In this document: piece by piece, positions 25,179-33,426 of the stretch
Layout of the letters: each line of letters opens with the position of its first letter
Position numbering within the stretch: the first letter of the stretch is position 1
DNA from: Flavobacterium lacisediminis
Lineage (GTDB): Bacteria > Bacteroidota > Bacteroidia > Flavobacteriales > Flavobacteriaceae
Direction of reading: 5' to 3'
NCBI RefSeq assembly: GCF_025909975.1
Contig: NZ_JAPCIO010000001.1
Coordinates: 1 to 64,000 of the forward strand
DNA: 64,000 bases
Position numbers and translations under genes: made by a program
The notes under the pieces: model-generated
Seen by the model: the letters and a program-made list of their open reading frames with translations, nothing else
What the model was told of the DNA's origin: nothing
Database searches by the model: none

Positions 25179-26282
25179 ATGTTGGAATTAATTCTTGGAA
25201 CCGTTTTTCTCATTTACCTCCTGTTCATCGGGCAATTGATTTATGGATTTAATCGAATGAGACGCTTTTCGAAAACAGAATTTACTCCAAAAACCTCTTT
25301 TACCATTGTAGTTCCATTTCGAAATGAAAAAGAGAATCTTCCGAATTTATTGCATTCGATTTCGCTATTGAATTATCCGAAAGAATTAGTGGAAGTGATT
25401 TTAGTGGATGATGATTCTGATGACGAATTTAGAATTCAGAATTTAGAATTTAGAATTCAAATGATAAAGAATGTTCGTAAATCAAATTCACCTAAAAAAG
25501 ATGCGATTGAAACCGCGATTCAAATAGCTAAACACGATTGGATTATTACTACTGATGCCGATTGTTTGGTTCAGAAAGATTGGTTGACAATTTATGATCA
25601 ATATATTCAGGAAAATGAAGTTGAAATGGTGGCTTCTGGAGTTTGTTATGTTCCGAAAAATGGTTTTTTATCCGCCTTTCAGAATTTAGATTTCCTGAGT
25701 TTACAAGGTGCTTCGATTGGAAGTTTTGGAATCAATCAACCTTTTATGTGTAATGGCGCTAATTTTGCCTATTCAAAATCATTCTTCAAGGAATTAAACG
25801 GATTTCAAGGAAATGAAACCATTGCTAGCGGTGACGATGTTTTTCTACTTCAAAAAGCCGTTTCATTTGCTCCGAAGAAAGTTGGGTTTTTATTGGCTAA
25901 AGAAAGTATTGTTGCCACAAAACCGGCAGGAACTTGGTCTGAATTGTTTCAGCAACGGGTGCGCTGGGCTTCGAAAAGCACGGGTTATTCTTCAGTTTAT
26001 GGAAAGCTGTTAGCGCTTGTGGTTTTTGGCGGGAATTTGGCTTGGATAGTGAGTTTTCTACTTTGGTTGGTAGGTTTATTGGACCAAAACATTTTTATGC
26101 TTTTTGTCGCTTTAAAATTCCTAATCGATTTTATTTTACTTTTCAAAACAGCGAATTTCTTCGAATCGAAATTAGAATATGTGTTGGCGAGTAGTTTGTT
26201 GTATCCGTTTTTTAGTGTTTCGGTGGCAATGTATTCGTTGTTTGGAAAATACTCATGGAAAGGAAGAAGCTTTCGAAAATAA
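25179..26282 (+). CDS. Glycosyltransferase family 2
   Basis: The 367-residue membrane glycosyltransferase starts with a TM helix (about 4-24). The GT-A domain has 'TIVVPFRNEKENLPNLL', 'VILVDDDSDDEF', DxD-type 'TTDADC', 'GDDVFLLQKAV' (catalytic acid region) and 'QQRVRWASKS' (Q-x-x-R-W). Two to three C-terminal TM helices follow (about 280-355). A segment near residue 83-94 (EFRIQNLEFRIQ) is encoded by a short repeat inserted in frame. Sugar donor and acceptor are unknown; it is probably cotranscribed with the UPF0104 gene. Confidence 0.9.
   Translation: MLELILGTVFLIYLLFIGQLIYGFNRMRRFSKTEFTPKTSFTIVVPFRNEKENLPNLLHSISLLNYPKELVEVILVDDDSDDEFRIQNLEFRIQMIKNVRKSNSPKKDAIETAIQIAKHDWIITTDADCLVQKDWLTIYDQYIQENEVEMVASGVCYVPKNGFLSAFQNLDFLSLQGASIGSFGINQPFMCNGANFAYSKSFFKELNGFQGNETIASGDDVFLLQKAVSFAPKKVGFLLAKESIVATKPAGTWSELFQQRVRWASKSTGYSSVYGKLLALVVFGGNLAWIVSFLLWLVGLLDQNIFMLFVALKFLIDFILLFKTANFFESKLEYVLASSLLYPFFSVSVAMYSLFGKYSWKGRSFRK
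25425..25463 (+). repeat. In-frame word repeat inside the GT2 gene
   Basis: The words 'gaatttagaattcag', 'aatttagaatttagaattc' are repeated here. The frame stays open through them and translates to two copies of EFRIQ. Confidence 0.8.
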
Positions 26283-26284
26283 AA

Positions 26285-26767
26285 CTACTTCTCCATTTTA
26301 ATAATCACTGGAAGCACAAATTGCGTTTTTACTTTCACACCTCTTTTTATTGCAGGTTCTACCTTTGGAAAATCGGATAATCTTGAAGTTAGAATACTAT
26401 CGATTTTTGTTTTGTCTGCTAAAGCGATGCTATCGTTTGGATATTGGGTTTCGAATTGTAAACTCGAATCGGGATTTACGGTAATTTTTACGTTGATGGT
26501 GTCGATTTCTGGATATTCAAAACGCAATGTGTCGATTCCTATTCGTTCTTGAATAGTTTGCGCCATATAATCGAAGAAACATTGTCTTTTTATTTCCGCA
26601 TCTTTTATCGTATCGCATTGCAAAACCGATGGAAATTCATCCACTTCATCCCAATTGATTTTTTTCAATTCTTGTTCTAACAATTCTTTCTCATCAGGAA
26701 CTTGTTTTTCGAAGTACTGGCAGGAAACCATAAAAATTAAAAGAAATAAACCGGAAAATAACTTCAT
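26285..26767 (-). CDS. Lipoprotein with TonB-C-like domain
   Basis: The 160-residue lipoprotein (MKLFSGLFLLIFMVSC, lipid Cys at 16) has a C-terminal region resembling the TonB C-terminal fold ('QCDTIKDAEIKRQCFFDYMA', 'NVKITVNPDSSL', 'FPKVEPAIKRGVKVKTQFVL'). There is no transmembrane anchor and no Pro-rich spanning region, so it is not a functional TonB by itself. It is convergent with the GT2 gene, with 2 nt between stops. Confidence 0.7.
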   Translation of the reverse strand: MKLFSGLFLLIFMVSCQYFEKQVPDEKELLEQELKKINWDEVDEFPSVLQCDTIKDAEIKRQCFFDYMAQTIQERIGIDTLRFEYPEIDTINVKITVNPDSSLQFETQYPNDSIALADKTKIDSILTSRLSDFPKVEPAIKRGVKVKTQFVLPVIIKMEK

Positions 26768-26832
26768 TATTTGATTTTTAATGCATCATAAAAAACAAAG
26801 TTATAAATTTGTTAGACAATAACTAAAATCTT

Positions 26833-27330
26833 ATGGAATACTTTTTACTGATTCTGGGTTTACTTTTAATGGTAGTGGGAATTATTGGCAGTTTACTTCC
26901 TGCTTTACCAGGTCCGCCTATTAGTTGGGTTGGGATTTTATTGCTTTATTTTTGTCCTGGAATGGAAACCAATTATTGGTTGCTGGGTATTACTTTAGTT
27001 ATTGCGGTTGTAATTGGCATTTTAGATTATGTGATTCCTGCAAAAGGCACAAAGTATTTTGGAGGAAGTAAATATGGGATTTGGGGAACGAATATAGGTT
27101 TGGTTGTTGGCTTATTCTTTCCTCCGTTTGGATTTTTGATTGGACCGTTCTTAGGTGCTTTAATAGGCGAACTCATTTACAATTCCAACGAAGGAAAACG
27201 CGCTTTTAAAGCTGCCACGGGTTCGTTCTTAGGCTTCTTAGCGGGAACGTTTATTAAGTTTTTAGTGAGCTTGCTTTTCTTGGGATTATTCTTTGTTTTG
27301 GTTTGGCAGAATAGAGGAATTTGGTTTTGA
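26833..27330 (+). CDS. DUF456 domain-containing membrane protein
   Basis: The 165-residue protein has about five Gly/Pro-rich transmembrane segments covering nearly its whole length. Its 'GSLLPALPGPPISWVGILLL', 'DYVIPAKGTKYFGGSKYG' and 'FPPFGFLIGPFLGALIGEL' are DUF456 hallmarks. Function is not established. It ends just before a terminator. Confidence 0.92.
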   Translation: MEYFLLILGLLLMVVGIIGSLLPALPGPPISWVGILLLYFCPGMETNYWLLGITLVIAVVIGILDYVIPAKGTKYFGGSKYGIWGTNIGLVVGLFFPPFGFLIGPFLGALIGELIYNSNEGKRAFKAATGSFLGFLAGTFIKFLVSLLFLGLFFVLVWQNRGIWF

Positions 27331-27354
27331 TGGTCTGGACGAAGTACTAATTAC

Positions 27355-27432
27355 CTCACTTTGTAGGCACAGATTTTAAATCTGCGCTATCGACCGTTGA
27401 ACATATCCGAGAGGTCGGATTTTCTTGTTTTT
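27355..27432 (+). terminator. Terminator preceded by a REP-like palindrome
   Basis: ATCCGA-gagg-TCGGAT (27405-27420) is followed by a T-rich run. Upstream, 'cagattttaaatctg' (27369-27383) is a palindrome, and CGACC/GGTCG encloses the terminator hairpin, giving a REP-like two-hairpin unit. Confidence 0.6.
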
Positions 27433-27437
27433 ACTAT

Positions 27438-27480
27438 TAAAAAACGGCATTTCTGAATCATACATCAATGCCGTTTATCT
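27438..27480 (-). terminator. Terminator of the downstream minus-strand lipoprotein gene
   Basis: A perfect 10-bp stem AAACGGCATT (27442-27451) / AATGCCGTTT (27467-27476); on the minus strand six T follow. Confidence 0.7.
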
Positions 27481-27550
27481 TTTTGCGAACTAGTTAACTA
27501 ATCCTGTTTTAATTTAGGATTTTTAATGGTTATAGTGTTAAAATTATATG

Positions 27551-27988
27551 TTACCTATTTTTACTTAATCTTTTAACATTATTTTCAAGTAAAGCTTTCA
27601 TTTCTTTTGATTTAACTGTATCAAGATTAGCAAATCCAAAAACTAATTCGTCTCTCTTTAATAACAAATAGGACTTACCTTTATTTGTAAATTCCTTTTC
27701 TAAATTTACTTCATCAAGAAGAAGTATAAAATCTTTAGGACTTAAAAAATCATTTATCAATTCAGAACCAGAATTTGTTATGCTAAAAAAAACAACCGAA
27801 GAATCTTTTAAAAAGAATCTATATTCAGCAATTTTTTGCCCTTCTAAAATTATTTTTTTATCATAATTTTTTTGGTTAAAACTTACTTCGTATGAAGATT
27901 TATCAAAATTAATCTTTTCAACAGAACTCATATTTGCTGATTTACAAGAAACCAAAAATATTAAAACAAGAATTATATATTTTTTCAT
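27551..27988 (-). CDS. Small lipoprotein of unknown function
   Basis: The 145-residue protein has a lipoprotein signal peptide 'MKKYIILVLIFLVSC' with lipid Cys at 15. The mature part has no recognised domain; it contains hydrophobic and charged beta-prone segments ('KIILEGQKIAEYRFFL', 'DFILLLDEVNLEKEFTNKG') and ends in a basic tail. It is monocistronic, with a terminator about 75 nt downstream. I do not recognise the family. Confidence 0.75.
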   Translation of the reverse strand: MKKYIILVLIFLVSCKSANMSSVEKINFDKSSYEVSFNQKNYDKKIILEGQKIAEYRFFLKDSSVVFFSITNSGSELINDFLSPKDFILLLDEVNLEKEFTNKGKSYLLLKRDELVFGFANLDTVKSKEMKALLENNVKRLSKNR

Positions 27989-28353
27989 CTGACATTATTA
28001 ATTAAAAAAAATAAAATTGAAGGTGAAGATACACTTTTAGGCTCATTTTTTGAATTAAGCCGCTCCCGCGAAAATCCTTTCGCGTGAATAACTTCTAATC
28101 ACAAACGAAAATAAGATTAATCTTATTGCTTTCCTAACTATTGCTCATAAAAAAAGCCCTCGATTTGAGAGCTTAAATATATTTTAAAAAAACCGAGAAG
28201 TATAGAAATCAAAAAAGCCCTGCATCAAATGCAAAGCTTTTCATTGGTCTAACTACTAAACCTTTTGGTACTTTCGTACCTAAACAACACAACTATTTTA
28301 AATATTGTAAGAGGGCAAAAAAGCCTTTCTTTTACGAAAGGCTTCCTCTGTAC
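27989..28353. other. Gene-poor stretch with three minus-strand terminator-type hairpins
   Basis: This interval has no credible CDS. It contains a CGCGAAA/TTTCGCG hairpin (28067-28084) and minus-strand terminator-like stems near 28147-28176 and 28206-28240, besides the tRNA-Asp terminator at 28316-28345. A 'ggtactttcgtacc' hairpin lies near 28268-28281. The extra terminators without genes suggest decayed tRNA genes or small RNAs. Confidence 0.5.
28316..28345 (-). terminator. tRNA-Asp terminator
   Basis: Stem AGCCTTTC/GAAAGGCT with a 6-nt loop; on the minus strand six T follow, 10 nt after the tRNA 3' end. Confidence 0.85.
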
Positions 28354-28430
28354 TGGCGGTCTGGACGGGACTCGAACCCGCGACCCCATGCGTGACAGGC
28401 ATGTATTCTAACCAACTGAACTACCAAACC
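28354..28430 (-). tRNA. tRNA-Asp (GTC)
   Basis: The 77-nt minus-strand cloverleaf has acceptor stem GGTTTGG/CCAGACC (one G-U pair), D-arm 'AGTTCAGTTGGTTAGA' and anticodon loop CTGTCAC with GTC. The T-arm is 'GCGGGTTCGAGTCCCG', the discriminator is G, and CCA is encoded. A consensus promoter lies just upstream. Confidence 0.97.
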
Positions 28431-28448
28431 AGTGCTTGATTGCGAGTG

Positions 28449-28479
28449 CAAATATACTACGCTTTTTCATTCCTGCAAA
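28449..28479 (-). promoter_or_regulatory. tRNA-Asp promoter
   Basis: TTTG (28479-28476), a 19-nt spacer and TATATTTG (28456-28449) match the Bacteroidota consensus exactly. Confidence 0.8.
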
Positions 28480-28516
28480 TATTTTTGCAAAAAAAATTAA
28501 ACTTTTTTCAGCGTTT

Positions 28517-29443
28517 TCAGCCAAACTTTTGTTTTTCAACCAAATACGTAAGTAAAATTTTTTCAAAATTTTCACCTACAGAAACAGGCACATAACGAAT
28601 TTGATACTGCATACACGTTGCTTCTATCGTTTTGAAATAATCTTGCACCACTTTTTGATACGATTCTTGTGTATTTTCAGCAAATAAATTAATTTCCTCT
28701 CCCGTTTCTACATCGATAAATTTTCTTGGCGTGTTGTCAAAACTGAAATTTAATTCGGTTTTTTTATCATAGACATGAAAAACTACTACTTTATGTTTGT
28801 TGTGTTTTAGATGTTGAAGTGCTTTGAAAATTTTGTCGTTATCTTCGTTTTGAAACATATCGGTAAACAAAATCACCATAGAACGTCGGTGAATATTTTC
28901 GGCGATTTGATGTAAAAAAGTGACTGTATCTGTTTTTTTGGTTTGATTATTATTTTCTAAAATACCTTCCAGCTTGTTTAAAATCATGCGATGATGACGA
29001 TCACTTCCTTTTTCTGGTGAATAATATTCATACGTATCCGAATAAACACTTAACCCAACAGCATCACGTTGTTTTTTAAGCAAATTCATTAAAACTGCAG
29101 AAGCCAATACCGAAAATCCAATTTTACTCTCATAAAAAGGCTGATTCTCCTTTAATTTGGGATAATGCATCGAAGACGAATTATCTAAAATCAGATGGCA
29201 ACGCAAATTGGTTTCTTCTTCGTAGCGTTTGGTATATAATCTATCTGTTTTGGCAAACAACTTCCAATCAATATGCTTGGTGCTTTCACCTGGATTGTAG
29301 ATTTTATGTTCAGCAAACTCTGCCGAAAATCCATGAAAAGGCGATTTGTGCATACCCGAAATAAAACCTTCGACAATTTGGTTAGCCAAAAGTTCTAAAT
29401 GCTCAAAACTGGAAATTTTTTCTATTTGCTGTTCTAAATTCAT
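28517..29443 (-). CDS. DUF58 domain-containing protein
   Basis: The 308-residue cytoplasmic protein contains the DUF58 signature 'IYNPGESTKHIDWKLFAKTD' (about 50-69). A vWA-like domain follows with a MIDAS-type 'LILDNSSSMHYP' (about 85-96), then 'MVILFTDMFQ'. DUF58 proteins commonly work with MoxR-type AAA ATPases as chaperone pairs; no moxR gene lies beside it here. It is upstream of tRNA-Asp and downstream of the surface protein gene on the same strand. Confidence 0.93.
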   Translation of the reverse strand: MNLEQQIEKISSFEHLELLANQIVEGFISGMHKSPFHGFSAEFAEHKIYNPGESTKHIDWKLFAKTDRLYTKRYEEETNLRCHLILDNSSSMHYPKLKENQPFYESKIGFSVLASAVLMNLLKKQRDAVGLSVYSDTYEYYSPEKGSDRHHRMILNKLEGILENNNQTKKTDTVTFLHQIAENIHRRSMVILFTDMFQNEDNDKIFKALQHLKHNKHKVVVFHVYDKKTELNFSFDNTPRKFIDVETGEEINLFAENTQESYQKVVQDYFKTIEATCMQYQIRYVPVSVGENFEKILLTYLVEKQKFG

Positions 29444-29474
29444 ATCGTAAAGATAATGAATTAGAGTAAATTTT

Positions 29475-32400
29475 TTATTGCTTATTTAATAGCGCTTCTA
29501 ATTTTGCTAATCTTTCTTCCAAAGAACTAATCTTTTCTTCTTGTTTTTGTATGTTTTTTTGCTGTTCTTTTATCGCTTCAATTAATAAAGGTGTAATAGC
29601 AGCATAGTCTACAAAATAATCACCATCTTTACTTTTCTGAATCGCTTCTGGTAGTACTTTTTCTAATTCTTGCGCCAATACCCCACTGCTTTTTATTGGT
29701 ACTTTTCCTTTTTCAATTTCTTTATAATCTTGTTTAAATTGATAAGTATAACCGCTAATTGCTAGAATCTTTTCAAGTGCATTATTAATTTTCTCGATGT
29801 TTTCCTTTTTATTTTTATCTGAAATTTGTACATAAGCACCAGCTGGAGAGATATAACTTTTTAAAGCAGTATTGTCATATGGATTAGTATTAGCAGCATC
29901 AAATTGATCTTCATCTAAAAAATATACCAATGCCGGTGGCTGACCTAAATTTCCATCACCAGGTGACCAAATAGAAACAGCATTTCCATCTCCATAAATT
30001 CCACCTGTTTCACCAACTCCTTCTCTTGAACTCAACAGAAATTCGTTTTGTCCCGTTCCAAAATCTTGATTACCAGAAGAATGTGCAAAAACACTTGTAT
30101 TATTGAGCTGTAATTCTTCTGCATCAGCTGGATTTTTATGAACTTTTACAACGCCATTAATTTTAATAATATCATTATCGAATTCGCCATAAATAAGAGG
30201 AGTTGATGAATTACTATTCTCTATGTATAATTTATTAGATCCTATTTCATTATAACCTGCTTGATATCCAATTGCTATATTATCACTTCCACTTATATTA
30301 TTATATAATGCCTCAGACCCAATAGTAATATTATATGCACCGATATCATTATTAAATAAAGCTTGACTTCCTATCGCAATATTTCTATTCCCAATTGTAT
30401 TATTTACTAAAGTTGAAAAACCAATTCCAATATTTCCAACACCAGAGGTATTTCGAAATAAGGCATTAAAACCTAGTGCTGTATTTGAATTACCGGTAGT
30501 ATTATAAAACATACTTCTTGTACCAACTGAAGTGTTACTACTTCCAGATACATTAAGTTGTAATGTAGCATTTCCAATAGCTACGTTATCTACCCCATTA
30601 ATATTATCTTTTAACGTTGAATTTCCAACTCCCGTATTATAAACCCCCGTTGTATTATCTTCTAAAGAATTTAATCCTAAAGCAACATTATTACTACCTG
30701 AAGTATTATATCGTAACGCATTATTACCTAAAGCTAAGTTAAATGAAGCCGAAATACTTGAATTAAGAGCCATAGATCCTATGGCTAAGTTTGAATTACC
30801 AGAAACATTATTAGCCAATGCACTTGAGCCAATAGCTGTATTAAAATTACCAACCGTATTATCAAATAATGCTTGATATCCAATTGCACAATTATAACTA
30901 GCCGTTGTATTATTATGCAAAGCTTCAAAACCTATCCCTAAATTATAACCACCTGTTGTATTGAGTGTCAATGCTTTATGCAATGCTAAATTAAAACTTC
31001 CTGATGTATTCGAATTCAAAGCACCATACCCTAAAGCAACATTTGATGATCCATTAACATTTGCTCTTAATGCATTAACACCTATTGCAGTATTAGAAAA
31101 CCCGGTGGTATTACTATTTAAAGCTTCTGCTCCAAATGCAGTATTGGTAATTTCAATTTTACCTGCAACAAGTCCATTTCTTTTGAATATTAAATCAACA
31201 TTATCTGTAGTCCCAATAAAATTTGTTCCAGCAACTGTACCTGAATTTCCATTCGTAGACCAATAATTACTTCCAATTACTGCACTTACATTTTGCCAAG
31301 TAACATTTCCAACATCATCAGTTTGCATAATTTGACCTACAGTTCCCCTGTTTGAGGGTAATATATATTTATCAGCATCAGCAGTTCCTATAGCTACTCT
31401 TCCTAAAAAATATCCCGCATAACTATTCGCTTTTAAAGCACTTGAATATACACCATAATGCACACCTCCTGCTGCAGGATTAATAGTGTTTAAAATTCCA
31501 TATTTATTTCCTGTCCCAGAACCATTAATTTCACTTTTTACACCAATTAAACTACCATTACCTGAATTGGATACAAAATTATTTAATCCATAAAAATCTC
31601 CATTGCCGTTACCTAAAATTTCATTGTAAAAACCAAATTTTGCTTGACCTCCAATTCCATCAAAACTATTTCTATAACCGTAATTAATTCCATTTGTAGT
31701 AGGATCATTGGTAAATTGATTATAAGAACCTGTTTTAGGTTGTGCACTAGTATCTTCAAATCTGTTAAATGTACCCAAGAGAGCAAAAGTTGGAGTTCCT
31801 GAAAAATAATTATAAAGTCCAATTTGTTGATTAGCGGTACCCGAAAACACATTATAAACTCCGAAGCGAACACCAGTACCTGAGTTAAAATTATTACTCA
31901 ATCCATATCGAATTCCATTCCCATTGACAAAAAAAGCATTTCTATATCCATAAACCTCATTTGAAGAAGTTCCTGTATAAAAATTATTGGTACCTATACC
32001 CATAACAGAATTAGATAAATTCATAGCGTTATTTAATCCATAATAAACTCCATTAGAATTTATCCCTGAATTTATAGTTGTTTTTAACACTTCTATATTT
32101 AAATTATTCCCTGGGTTTATATGTTCAAAATTAGCAACTCTTGTTTTTGCAATATTTGATTCTTTTACATCTAATTTATAAATAGGATTTGTTTCACCTA
32201 CACCAACATTCCCAACATGATACATATTATCGTTTATTGATGTAGGTGAAATTGTACCTCCAACCACAAACCAATCAGCATCAGAACCTCCTCTTAAAGA
32301 AATCCATGAAGTTGTCGTATTATCCCAATAATAAAATCCGGGTAAATTAACTCCTACTGTTGTAGTCAAATACACCATCATTCCCTGCTGAGCAACTGTA

Positions 32401-32582
32401 GGATTAACAACTGGGAAAGCATCAATTTTAGGAATTAAAATTCCATCTGTATTACTTGGAGAAGCTTGATTCGAGGATTTTATATCTAGTTGCGCATTTG
32501 GTGTCGTAGTGTTTATTCCAACCTGACTCGAACAAACTTGAATAAAAAATAACGCTACAAAAACTGTAATATATTTAAACAT
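29475..32582 (-). CDS. Secreted head-repeat surface protein with C-terminal S74 chaperone domain
   Basis: The 1035-residue product counts from the ATG at 32582 (MFKYITVFVALFF), with a signal peptide cleaved near CSSQ. 'VGINTTTPNAQLDIKS' is the usual start of this class. A first block (about 160-400) has degenerate 'YYGLNN' repeats. A second (about 470-790) has tandem 23-24-residue YadA-head-like repeats ('NTAIGVNALRANVNGSSNVA' pattern). A C-terminal intramolecular chaperone of the peptidase S74 type ('SDKNKKENIEKI', 'GVLAQELEKVLPEAI', 'VDYAAITPLLIEAIKEQQ') ends in a coiled coil. Such proteins trimerise as fibres. It is divergent from a LytTR/TPR-kinase pair. Confidence 0.88.
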   Translation of the reverse strand: MFKYITVFVALFFIQVCSSQVGINTTTPNAQLDIKSSNQASPSNTDGILIPKIDAFPVVNPTVAQQGMMVYLTTTVGVNLPGFYYWDNTTTSWISLRGGSDADWFVVGGTISPTSINDNMYHVGNVGVGETNPIYKLDVKESNIAKTRVANFEHINPGNNLNIEVLKTTINSGINSNGVYYGLNNAMNLSNSVMGIGTNNFYTGTSSNEVYGYRNAFFVNGNGIRYGLSNNFNSGTGVRFGVYNVFSGTANQQIGLYNYFSGTPTFALLGTFNRFEDTSAQPKTGSYNQFTNDPTTNGINYGYRNSFDGIGGQAKFGFYNEILGNGNGDFYGLNNFVSNSGNGSLIGVKSEINGSGTGNKYGILNTINPAAGGVHYGVYSSALKANSYAGYFLGRVAIGTADADKYILPSNRGTVGQIMQTDDVGNVTWQNVSAVIGSNYWSTNGNSGTVAGTNFIGTTDNVDLIFKRNGLVAGKIEITNTAFGAEALNSNTTGFSNTAIGVNALRANVNGSSNVALGYGALNSNTSGSFNLALHKALTLNTTGGYNLGIGFEALHNNTTASYNCAIGYQALFDNTVGNFNTAIGSSALANNVSGNSNLAIGSMALNSSISASFNLALGNNALRYNTSGSNNVALGLNSLEDNTTGVYNTGVGNSTLKDNINGVDNVAIGNATLQLNVSGSSNTSVGTRSMFYNTTGNSNTALGFNALFRNTSGVGNIGIGFSTLVNNTIGNRNIAIGSQALFNNDIGAYNITIGSEALYNNISGSDNIAIGYQAGYNEIGSNKLYIENSNSSTPLIYGEFDNDIIKINGVVKVHKNPADAEELQLNNTSVFAHSSGNQDFGTGQNEFLLSSREGVGETGGIYGDGNAVSIWSPGDGNLGQPPALVYFLDEDQFDAANTNPYDNTALKSYISPAGAYVQISDKNKKENIEKINNALEKILAISGYTYQFKQDYKEIEKGKVPIKSSGVLAQELEKVLPEAIQKSKDGDYFVDYAAITPLLIEAIKEQQKNIQKQEEKISSLEERLAKLEALLNKQ
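30230..31160 (-). repeat. Tandem 69-72-bp head repeats in the surface protein gene
   Basis: About thirteen degenerate copies encode the pattern 'N.A.G..AL..N..G..N' with a 23-24-residue period. Protein periodicity is stronger than DNA identity. Confidence 0.8.
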
Positions 32583-32597
32583 AAGTAGATTTTTTTT

Positions 32598-32605
32598 CAA
32601 AAATA
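32598..32605 (-). promoter_or_regulatory. -7 promoter element of the surface protein gene
   Basis: TATTTTTG on the minus strand lies 15 nt before the ATG at 32582. Confidence 0.5.
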
Positions 32606-32632
32606 TTTTTAAAAAACATTATTTATTAAATT

Positions 32633-32684
32633 AATAGACAAATAACATTTTAAATAGACAAATAACATTTTAAATAGACAAATG
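32633..32684. repeat. 20-bp direct repeats between divergent promoters
   Basis: The unit 'aatagacaaataacatttta' occurs at 32633-32652 and 32653-32672 with no mismatch, and a partial third starts at 32673. The array lies between two opposing -7 elements, so it is placed to act as a regulator binding site. Confidence 0.9.
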
Positions 32685-32695
32685 AAAAAAAATTG

Positions 32696-32703
32696 TATTT
32701 TTG
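32696..32703 (+). promoter_or_regulatory. -7 promoter element of the second LytTR operon
   Basis: TATTTTTG matches TAnnTTTG, 19 nt before the ATG at 32722. The 20-bp repeats replace a recognisable -33 element, as at activated promoters. Confidence 0.5.
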
Positions 32704-32721
32704 GTTGGTATTTTTAAGTAT

Positions 32722-33426
32722 ATGAGTCGTTTAAATTGCATAATAATTGATGATGAAGAAATTGACAGATTAACGATTTTATCGTATGTCAAGAAATTTT
32801 CATTTATTGAAATTAAAGGTGTTTTTTGCTCTGCAACTGAAGCACTAAGCAGCAATTTAATCAATGAAATAGATATCCTTTTTTCAGATATTGATATGCC
32901 TATTCTTTCGGGATTGGAATTCAGAAAACAAGTAAAAAACATCCCTGTTTGCGTGTTTATAACCTCACATCCTGAACATGCTGCTGAAAGTTTTGAAGTA
33001 GAAACATTTGATTTTCTAATCAAACCATTACAATTAGATCGTTTTCAAAATACAATTTCGAGAATTGAAATGTATTTTTCTATGCGAAATAAAGCCAACT
33101 TATTTGATAAAATTGAAAACCAAGATGAAATTTATATCAAAGAAGGGCATTCACAAATTAAATTGAAACGTGAAGACATTCTTTATCTTGAAGCGTTAAA
33201 AGATTACACTTTGGTGGTTACTCAAAATAAAAAACATTGTGTATTGAGCAGTCTTGGCAACTTACTTAAAGAAAACCATTTTAATTCATTTGTAAGAATT
33301 CACAGAAGTTTTGCGATTCAAAAGAACTTCATAAAAAAAATTGGACCAAACGACGTTTGTTTAAACAACGATATTTCAATTCCTATTGGGAGAAGTTATA
33401 AAGAAAACTTAAAACTTATTTTATGA
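32722..33426 (+). CDS. LytTR-family response regulator
   Basis: The 234-residue product starts at the ATG at 32722 (MSRLNCIIIDDEEIDRLT); a TTG 21 nt upstream lies inside the promoter. The receiver domain (1-118) has the acidic pair in 'IIDDEE', phosphoacceptor Asp in 'LFSDIDMPILSG', 'VFITSHPEHA' and Lys in 'FLIKPLQ'. The LytTR domain (about 130-234) shows 'IYIKEGHSQIKL', 'LYLEALKDYTLV' and 'FVRIHRSFAI'. Its stop overlaps the kinase start by 4 bp. It probably controls the divergent surface protein and itself through the 20-bp repeats. Confidence 0.94.
   Translation: MSRLNCIIIDDEEIDRLTILSYVKKFSFIEIKGVFCSATEALSSNLINEIDILFSDIDMPILSGLEFRKQVKNIPVCVFITSHPEHAAESFEVETFDFLIKPLQLDRFQNTISRIEMYFSMRNKANLFDKIENQDEIYIKEGHSQIKLKREDILYLEALKDYTLVVTQNKKHCVLSSLGNLLKENHFNSFVRIHRSFAIQKNFIKKIGPNDVCLNNDISIPIGRSYKENLKLIL

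Noticed and set aside
26285-26767. TonB energy transducer
   Set aside because: There is no inner-membrane anchor or Pro-rich region; it has a lipobox instead, so only a TonB-C-like domain is claimed.
32633-32684. CRISPR or plasmid-type iteron array
   Set aside because: There are only two full copies plus a partial one, without spacers and without a rep gene; the promoter position explains it better.
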